From the NCBI RefSeq assembly GCF_001625305.1, contig NW_017803268.1:1019260-1083259 (forward strand): a stretch of 64,000 nt of DNA. Reading direction: 5' to 3'. The translations under genes were made by a program, and so were the position numbers. The stretch is from Branchiostoma belcheri. Taxonomy: Eukaryota; Chordata; Leptocardii; Amphioxiformes; Branchiostomatidae. Below, one piece after another: positions 44,890-54,200 of the stretch; the stretch's first letter is position 1, and each line of letters starts with the position of its first letter. The notes beneath the pieces were generated by a model. That model did not search any database and was not told the origin of the DNA. It worked only from the letters and a program-made list of their open reading frames with translations.

Positions 44890-45200
44890 CGACAAACTTC
44901 AAATCAGATGCCCTAAATACACGAAAAACCTATCATAGCCTTGCTATACATGATGTAGAGGCTAGAAACCCTTGAAAGTTCACGAAAAAGGCACAGACTT
45001 CAAATCAGCTAAATACACGAAAAAACCTAGTCTGTTTATACATCATATGGAAGTCTAGAAGCTCTTGAAATTTCACGAAAAGGCACAGACTTCAAATCAG
45101 ATGCCCGAAATACACGAAAAACCTATCATAGTCTGGTTATACACATCCGATATCTAGAAACACGTGAAATTTCACGAAAAAGGCACATAATTCAAAGCTT
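44890..45200. repeat. Tandem repeat of about 100 bp, 3 copies
   Basis: Units contain CTTCAAATCAGATGCCC, AATACACGAAAAACCTA and TTTCACGAAAAAGGCACA. Confidence 0.7.
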
Positions 45201-46018
45201 TTGAATGTATTTAGTTGTCGTGTCGACAAAAAGTCGATTTCAGTCTTTTGTGTAGTCTTTTGGATTTACCCAAATTCAATGAGGGCAAACAAATATGGAA
45301 ACAAAAGTCACCGCGGGCATTCTGTGTCAACTATGAAAGCTGTGAGCCATAATCTATTCAGTCACAAACAGGCCAGCTACTTTAAAACGATAGTCTTTAC
45401 TGTGGAAGCAATCAAGTAATATGTAATTTTTCAAAGAGCATATGGGAGAAATCTTTCATTTTATAGGTCAAAATCTGTTCACTGGCGTACATCTGTTGTA
45501 CGCATTCGTACATGATCAGATAGGTAATTAGGGCTAGAAAAACAAGCTTAGAATAATCATTCGACAAACTGTGAAGGGTAACGTTGTAGAAATGCTAAAG
45601 TTTAAGCTACGATATATTATAATTATGATCACGTTCCATGTTTCACATGTTTTAATACATAGCTAGAGATAGAAACAGTGTGTTATCAATGGCGGTAAAC
45701 CACATAAGCATTTATTCTGATGCAGCAATATCGGATGAAATTTTGCGTCAATAAGTTAACAAAAATGTCTTTTATAAATTTTCAAGCCATCTCCTAAACA
45801 CGTCCAGACTCTAAAGTAAAGAAGCGTAACCACCCACTCATGTCTGTAAGAATTCTGTAAGCGAAATCACACAAGATCGCCCACGGAGAAATGTGCAGAA
45901 AAATCTCCTTATTTTTCATAATCCTACGAATGCAACGACTTTAAGCAACTTCTTAGAACTCAACTCTTAACCCAAGGCCAAGACGGACTTTTCAAGAAGT
46001 CAAATATACGAACCTTAC

Positions 46019-46215
46019 TGGAACAGATGTGTCTTGTGGAGGAATCTTCTTCCTAAGGAAATCCTGCTCGGGTCTGGATAAAGGAGACCAACTCGAGTTA
46101 CCGTGGAGAGCGCAAACAAAGCGTGTCAAAAGGGCAGAGGGTTTACATTGTAAGGCGGGAGTCAGAGCAGCGTTCCTGCATGTGTAATGGGTGACCGCTG
46201 GTCTTTTATTCATGA
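46019..46215 (-). promoter_or_regulatory. Probable gene C 5' UTR exon and TATA-like promoter
   Basis: On the minus strand CTGTTCCA precedes the donor GTAAGG (46018-46013). A TATA-like AATAAAAG lies at 46210-46203, placing a start near 46175 and a leader exon of about 155 nt. The first coding exon of gene C needs such an upstream exon. Confidence 0.4.
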
Positions 46216-46276
46216 TGGAAAGGGCAGGGAGACAGAATAGGGACCGGGCAGTCGGAATGTTTCAGGAGGGCGTGGG

Positions 46277-46485
46277 TAGCCTCCACCAGGCTTCGGGAGG
46301 CGGCTGGAAAGAGTAGAAATTGGCGAAATCGAGAGATAACATGCCAAGGGAGTTGGTCCGCTAGAGAGTACATTTTGTCGCACCCGAAATGTACTTTCTA
46401 GCGGACCAACTCCCTCGGCATGTTATCTCTCGATTTGGCCGATTTCTACGCTTTTCAGCCGCCTCCCGAAGTATGATAGAGGCTA
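46277..46485. mobile_element. Foldback MITE, TAGCCTCCACCAGGC family, 9-bp TSD
   Basis: Arms of about 95 bp containing AGGCTTCGGGAGGCGGCTGG and inverse. The flanks GGGCGTGGG and GGGGGTGGG agree at 8 of 9 bases. Confidence 0.8.
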
Positions 46486-47049
46486 GGGGGTGGGCGGTGG
46501 TGGGTGGAAGGGAATATTTTTCTTTCGATGCGCGCAGAAAGCCCTCCTCCCCTTGCCTTTATCTTCTTTGACCTTGATCTTTGTCTCCCTCGGTTCTTTC
46601 CCCATATCTTCCTAATTGTACTTACATGTAGTTGGTGGTGCAATATAGGCTTAGGGCGGCGCCCATCTCCGGTTAATGAGTAGCACTTGAGCCACACAGT
46701 TGTGCAATAGCTAGCAGTGTGTACCGTACGTAAAATATGTAACTTAGTCCCTATGTTCACGGTACATGGGAATGCCATTTGCTAAAAGCCGTTAATCTAG
46801 ATGTATCAAATCAGATTTCAGAAAACACTACACAGAGTTGAGTTCAATTTTGAGCGGCAGACGTACTGCAGTTCCCATTAAAACAGGTAGATGTCCTTTC
46901 ATACAACGTACTAGTACCTTTCACACAACGTACCTTTTACACTGCACTCTCTATCTCTCTGAACTTCCTTTGAATGTGTAATTTAAGATAATTATAAATC
47001 ATTCCTGTCCTTAAATGCCTCTGTAATAACCTCGTGCATTTTACATGGT

Positions 47050-47495
47050 GTTTTTATATATAACACACTTTGAAAGCACTTCATTCTATGCGTCAGACAT
47101 GTCAAGGACAAACCTCCTTGAATAGACACAGGCTGTCAAGAGGAATATTACCGTGTAGGTGTCTTTATGCATTTTCTCTACAGTACGATAACAACATACA
47201 ACGTGTACGATGGTGTGACTATGGGAAGAATAACAAAAGTGTTTTCGTGTACCTCAGAAATTCAAACTCAGTGAGCGGCCTGGCGCATCAGTGAGATAGT
47301 CTTTATATATAACACACATTGAAAGCCTTCATTCCGAATGCGTCAGGCATGTCAAGGAACAATAGACACACGCTGTCATAACAAATATTACCTTGTGTAG
47401 GTGTCTCAGTGTGCATCTTGTCTACCGTACGAAAACAACATGCCACGTGTACGTTGATGTGACTATGAGAAGAATAACAAAAGTGTTTTCGACTT
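47050..47495. repeat. Direct duplication of about 200 bp
   Basis: Copies at about 47050-47250 and 47303-47490 share TATATATAACACAC, GCGTCAGRCATGTCAAGGA, and a run ending AAGAATAACAAAAGTGTTTT. Confidence 0.7.
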
Positions 47496-47562
47496 TCGTG
47501 ACATGTATGTAACAGTGGGGGGTTTATAAGCGCTACCAACTGAACCATCTGATGGGTCTAGA

Positions 47563-47780
47563 TAGCCTCTACCAGGCTTCGGGAGGTGGATGGAAAGAGT
47601 AGAAATCGGCCAAATAGAGAGAGAACATGCCAGGGGAGTTTGTCTGCTGGGAGAGAACATTTTGCCGCACCCGGGAGCTAGGGTCTAGACCTTTTAGCCG
47701 AATCGTTAAGAGCGTCGGCGGGTGAACTGGTACCCAGGTTTGGCGTGGGTTCGATCCCGGCCCGGGACCAATAGTGTCTT
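47563..47780 (+). mobile_element. Half foldback MITE followed by a tRNA-like SINE head
   Basis: 47563-47685 is one arm of the TAGCCTCTACCAGGC family. It is followed by GTTAAGAGCGTCGGCGGGTG and GGGTTCGATCCCGG, tRNA-like A and B boxes of a second SINE family. Confidence 0.5.
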
Positions 47781-47990
47781 TCTGTTTCTTCTCTCCTAAA
47801 TTCTTACAGTTACTTTCTAGCAACTCAGTTTATAGTAGTTTGCTCAATATTGTGCCTTTAAACTACAACAGAAACGACAACAGACTGCCAAAGATCTAGC
47901 TGAAGGACAAAAGATCTCAGAAATTCAGATGCCAAAGAAAAGTTTGATCTAAACACGAAACTTTTAATCAGGTTCGAGATTTCAAGAGAA

Positions 47991-48064
47991 CCAATCAGCG
48001 AACAGGAAAAGTGACCTTTGACCCTGCGTACGTGCAACTTCACCGGTAGACCAACAGACGTCAC
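47991..48064 (+). promoter_or_regulatory. Promoter of the rhodanese gene: CCAAT, DR1 and CRE sites
   Basis: CCAATCAGCG lies at 47991, TGACCTTTGACCC at 48012-48024 (inverse of GGGTCAAAGGTCA, a DR1 nuclear-receptor element) and GACGTCAC at 48057-48064. They sit in the 120 bp before the ATG. The motifs are seen; their use is inferred. Confidence 0.45.
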
Positions 48065-48109
48065 AAATAACTTAGTTTTCTTCTTCTAACGGGAAAAGTA
48101 GGACAGAAA

Positions 48110-48254
48110 ATGTCGGCTTTTCGTGTAGCTCTATTTTCAAGACATGCCCTCAGGTGTTCAAGGAGTCTCTCAAGACATTACGCTGGTCTGGCGGTGCCGA
48201 ATAATCGGTTCTTGTGGGAGAAGGCGCAGCCTACGCAAGTGTTCGTTCAGCAAG
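48110..48254 (+). CDS. Rhodanese gene, exon 1
   Basis: From ATG through the presequence to FVQQ plus one base, then the donor GTGGGA. The phase fits exon 2 (split Gly). The longer ORF reads into the intron. Confidence 0.75.
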
Positions 48255-51200
48255 GTGGGAGGGGGGCGTGTCTTGAGTTGGTTTGCAGCAGGCACGATTT
48301 TGTAAAAGAATACGTAGGTGGTTGACGTAAAGATGACATATATGAAACCTCTACGAATGTAACTTGTAGAATAATAATCTGTACTCTCACTGTACATAGT
48401 TCTCACTAGGCTGTTTGAGCGTAGGGGCCCCCTACGCTGTGATTTTGACCCCCTACGCTGTGATTTAGTCCCCTACGCTGTGTTTAAACCAGCGTAGGGG
48501 TGGTTTTTGGGGGCAGAAGCTTCATTAATCTTTAAAAAAATGAAAATATAACTTAAGAATGAAGCTATAACAGAGGGAAAACAAAATCTGTCCCCCAATA
48601 AACAATAAATAGTGTCTTCAGTGGTTAATATGAGTTACAAAATTTTGGGGGGAGAATATCAGGCCCATGTTTTGGAGACTTGGTGCATGACTCGCGCCGC
48701 AGAAAGTTGCCCTTCTATACCTGACCCCTACGCTGTGAAAAAATCCTGGTGAGAACCCTGCTGTAGTTCCAAACAATTGTGTGTGTGTGTGTGGTGGTGG
48801 TGGTGGGTGGGGGTGGGGGGGGTANNNNNNNNNNNNNNNNNNNNNNNNNNNNNNNNNNNNNNNNNNNNNNNNNNNNNNNNNNNNNNNNNNNNNNNNNNNN
48901 NNNNNNNNNNNNNNNNNNNNNNNNNNNNNNNNNNNNNNNNNNNNNNNNNNNNNNNNNNNNNNNNNNNNNNNNNNNNNNNNNNNTTAATTTCTCCTTATGC
49001 TTCTTTGTGGTGGTGAAAAGGTGAGATCAGACCTGTTTATTTTAGGATCAGACTCAGATGTTTGTACGTCTTAAGGTCATTATAAAATTCAAATGGGAAT
49101 TTAGTTTTACTTAAAAGGAAACATTGATCAATGTTATTAGTCTAAAAAGTTCAACTCTCTAACTGTTGTACAAACTACATTTTACTACAAAATGGTATTT
49201 ATCTTCTATCTAAATTACACTATTGACAAATCTGTTGTTCACTTATGACTAGAGTATGTTTAAGACACGCAGGGGGGAGTGTGCTGCACTGTTAATGACT
49301 CCTCAAGTGTAGTAGTACTGCTTCCTTGAACTTGTCGGCCTCTGGGTTTTGGGTATGGCCTGGGAAAGTGTATTCCAATCTCTGACAGTCTGAGGGAAGT
49401 ACTCGTAGGAGTATCTGTAACATGTCTTTGTGGAATGGGAGTGACTTGCAAATAGACCCATTCGACTTTCACGGATCGCAGTAACTGCTTACGTCACAGG
49501 GGGGACATTTCAAATAAAAATTACATCACAGGACATTTCGAAAGTTCCTTTCACGGATCGCATAAACTTTATATGTCACAGAGCAAAATAACCTTAAATT
49601 GTTGTACGGAATGCCACCATACAAAGTTGGTGCCTGTTTTCCTGTCTGCATATATTACCGAGAAAATAGACACTTACCTACCGTTTAATAAAAAAATGAT
49701 CTGCCAGCGGGGACACCGCGAGCGCAAGCCGCGTTCGACCTAAGCGCTCTAGAACGAATTTCTTTCGAAATGGCCCCCCCTGTGACGTAGGCAGTGTATG
49801 TGATCCGTAAGAGTCAAATGGGTCTATTGTGGGAACACGGGTTTGAGTGTCGCAATTGGCCGCACTAGCAGTGCACCCTGGGCGGAATGCCTCAGTAGGG
49901 ACTTTGCCCAGTATTGTGTAGAATACTGTAGATGTTGATGAAAAGTGAACATGACCTTGAAGCCTGTCACTTCAGATTTACCCTCATGTTGCTCCTATGT
50001 CTGAAGTAAGTTGATCTTTGATCTCAGGTCCAGCCAGGCTGTACTCCTCCAAGGATAACGAGACACCTTGGACAGATGTGAAATATGACGAACTCAAGGC
50101 CCTGATCAAGTCAGGTGGGTGGGGAATTCTCTGCACGACTTATATAAGAGTTCTGTCATGAAAGTTCATCTGTGTTGGTAGTTACATGTTTAAAGTTAAA
50201 ACTTTTGGTCCAACACAAAAAATTCTCTCACCTAGAGCTTTCGACCAGTCACTCTGGTCTTCCTCACTTGACACTGTAAGGATTTTAGACACTGAACAAG
50301 ACTATTTCTTGAGAGGGGTGAAAGAAGCCATTTACATCAGGGCCCATCACCCTACATTGAACCGCGACGGGGGCCCACATCGTCTACCAGATACCTTTGA
50401 CCCAGTGTACGTATGTTGACGTCACACTTCAAAGAAGCCATGTGACAAGCTTCACTGGGTCAGTGTACTGAGGAAGACCAGAGTACTTTTATTAGATTTT
50501 GAAGATTTGTCCGGGGGGGTACTTCTATTCCAGGGGGTACTTTTATTCGAGAGGTGAGAGTAACAACTCCTGCAATTAAATGTGCAAAGATTGTGTGTAA
50601 CAAGTCGTTCGGTGTGATATAGCTAGCAGCAGCCGCGCCACGTGTCTGCGAATTTTCAAAGCTGGTGTGTTACGCCGAAGGGCGGTTATACCGGCTATAC
50701 TAATACAAATACAGATAATGAAAGAGGTGCTAGTGTCATGGAAAACAAACCTACAGTGGATGTCACTGGAAGACGATGAAAAACGTCCAGACTATGCACG
50801 ATGTACAAACTACCGGTAGTAATAAACAGGTGGATGTAAGTAGTACCAACTACTAAGTACCTAATACTCCGCCAAAAAAGAACAAGATAAAGTCATGCCT
50901 TCAGGTACCAGAGTTATCAACCAAGGATTGAGGTCTTCAAAAAGTCTTTTTTTCCCCAGAAACATATCAATATTATAGAGTGGAATTTGGTGCCACCAAG
51001 TACAGTTGGGGCAGCATCACTTCTAGTAGATATAGCTCTGTTAGCTCTGCAAAGGTTAGGTGTAACAAGTGGTTTGGTGTAATGTAGCCAGCTACCACCG
51101 TGCCGTGTGCCTGCGAAGCTGGTGTATTATATGCCGAGGGGACAGTTATACAAATACAGATGCAGACAAATACTAGAAATTCATATGTATTGACTGCTAC

Positions 51201-54200
51201 TCCATCTAAACATCACAAGTAATCCTCGAGGTCATTTATTCTACTTGACCTTGACAGGCCATGTCCAGCTGATCGATGTGCGAGAACCCGAGGAGATCGC
51301 CAGCACTGGTCTCCTTCCCGGGGCAATCAACATTCCCTGTGAGTATTTAGAACTCTTTTCCTGGAATTTGAACTGCTCTCCTTCCCAGGTTACTCAGAGA
51401 CATGTAGAACACTTTTTCCTGGAATTTGAACTGCTCTCCTTCCCAGGTTACTCAGAGACATGTAGAACACTTTTTCCTGGAATTTGAACTGCTCTCCTTC
51501 CCTGGTTACTCAGAGACATGCAGAACACTTTATTTGGTTGTTACTTAAATGTATCAAATATGAACTTTACAGAAAAGTAAAAAGACGATGTTTGGGTGGG
51601 GGTCAAGATGGGAATAGCGATTTTTGTACACCCCTAGTTACTAGTGCTTCTGCAGCCTATGTACCCAATGATAGGCTATGGGATACTAGTATTAGTAAGT
51701 AAGTTCTACTTCTTAAAAATTGTAGAGCTGGCCTACTGGTCAATAGCACTGGTTGACCAGAAGCCCGAAATGCCCCCAAAGAAATCTGCCTGGACATTAA
51801 GCAATTACCCATCTACAGATATCTTCAGTCATTGTTTTTTGGAGTTTGCGTGTGTCCTTGCTCCAAGTTGCCCTTTTTGTCAGGGACTTCTTGTCTAACA
51901 GGCTACATGGTTAACCTTGAACCTTCTGGTGCCCCGTAACTAATAGAACCGGTAGCCAAATGGCTACAGTATGTACTTTTGTGTGCTAAAGGTATGGACT
52001 GACTTGTAGTGCTGTGTATCCTTCTTTTAATGACTCCCTCTAGACTGGTAAACTTTGACATGATTGTAGTATGTGCGTATGTCTGGTAATTATTTCCTGT
52101 GGCTCCATATTAACTGTTGAACCATGAATACATTCGTGAGTAAGAGTAAGAGTAAGACTCCCAGTGTGACATATTGTATAAATGTCATACATGTGCACAC
52201 TTATGTAAGGACTCCCCATGGCATGATGTTTTGTTGGACCAAGATACAGTTGTTACACTGCATATTCTTCTGTTGATGACTCCTTTGTGCCTTAACATTA
52301 CCTGTATGTAATTGTATGTATGTTCGAACTGGGAAAATTAGTATCGACTGCAAATCTCACCCTTGTGCTGTGTTTAATTACTGTATGATTGTAGCATCCT
52401 GGGCTGTTTTTCATTGAATGTTGTGCCATTCTATGTATGATACATATCCAAGGACACTATACAATTGTCGTACCCTGGGCTGTTTTTCATCACATGTTGT
52501 GCCATTCTATGTATAAATATATATATATATCCAAGGGCATATATCACAATGGCACTATATATATAATGTCCTTCCCTTGAGGTATCCTAGAAGATGAGTT
52601 AAAAGTAACCTTGTAGGTGCTGAACTAAGTTTGAGTTACTGAAACTGCTTCCCTTCTCTATAAGTATAAGTCAGAAACATGATGAATTACAAGCTTAACT
52701 CACAGTCACAGAGAGTGTGTTTGGGATGTACATGTAATACATAGAACCAATCCACACACAGAGATTTCTGACAACATAACTCCATATGGACTAAGATATG
52801 ACAAGAATATAAGTATTGTTATAGCTACAGGGTGGCTAATATACATATTGTGATAGTGATACACACAACATGCAAGACAGCAAAATGTATAGAAATGTCC
52901 TATTTTACTCTATGTAGACTAGAATAGAATGTGCTATGAGTATCATATAATAGGTAAGATTGATAAACATCATGTAGAACTGATACACAGATATTTAGAA
53001 ATGTCCTAGTTAGCTCCATATGTGGACTATAATACTAATAGAACATGCTATGAGTAGTATAGTTTGGGCCACATGAAACTTTAACAGAATCATACATATT
53101 ATGTCTTCATGGTTAACCCTATGTATACTGTGTGTTCTACAAACAGTGGGGAGACTGCACCAGGCTCTAAACTACATGTCAGACCAGGCTTTTCAGAGCA
53201 AGTACCAAATACCGCAGCCCAAGAAGTGGGACAATAATATCCTCCTGTACGGACAGGACTTTGACAGTGTTCGGGCCAGTGCCGCACTGGAACTCTTACA
53301 TAAGTGGGGGTTTATCAAGTGAGTTACAGTAGTAAAGGGCACGGTCACATATACGTTGTGTGATTGTCGTACAATTGCAAACTGAGGCCATTCTTGTAAT
53401 AGTCAAATCTGTGTTGTAGTACTAGTACATCATCATCATGTGTCATGAAATAAATACAAGACTTACCCCAAATTTTCAGCTAACTCCTTCAATTTTGATC
53501 ACAGAATGGACCCGTCTACTCTTTGAACGTGACAAGGGGCGACACAAGTTATCTGGTACATAAGACCCACTACTATACGGTCACATGTCTCTGACCTTAT
53601 GTTCCAAGATTAGAGTCCATTCCATGAACAAGGTTGAAGGAATAAGTTGAAAATTTGGGGTAAGTCCCAATTCATTCCAGTGTTGGGAGGAAAGTTAGGT
53701 CTTTAGTTTATGATGACTTGTACCAACACAGATGAACTTTCATGCTAAATCATCATGTGTTGTACAAAATGGTTCTGTCACTACCTGCATGAAAATACCA
53801 TATGTACGCGAATATACTAAGACTTAAAAATTCTACAAATGAAAATTTCACTGTTGTCCAACTCAGAAAAGAATTTCGACTGAATCTCTCAACAGCCATC
53901 TAATCTAAGTCAATTCCAGTGAGCCAATTTCTTTTTGAGTTGGAGAACAGTTTTTAAAATTCTCATTCTGCAATTTATAAAATAAATTTACTGCGAATCA
54001 AAATTGTACGACCATCTACAACGAATGTGACCATGCTTAAAAGAACAAATCACTGTGACTAGTGCTGTTTTGAAATTGATTTTTTCTCTGATAACACAGT
54101 GAACAGACTACACATTGACTGAAGATGCCTGAGGAAGAGTTCAAGGGAAAAATATGGGGTGGACAAGCCGGGAAAGGACAATCTCATTCTCCACTGTTTG

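Noticed and set aside
48777-49024. Three ORFs spanning the N run
   Set aside because: They consist of microsatellite and gap.
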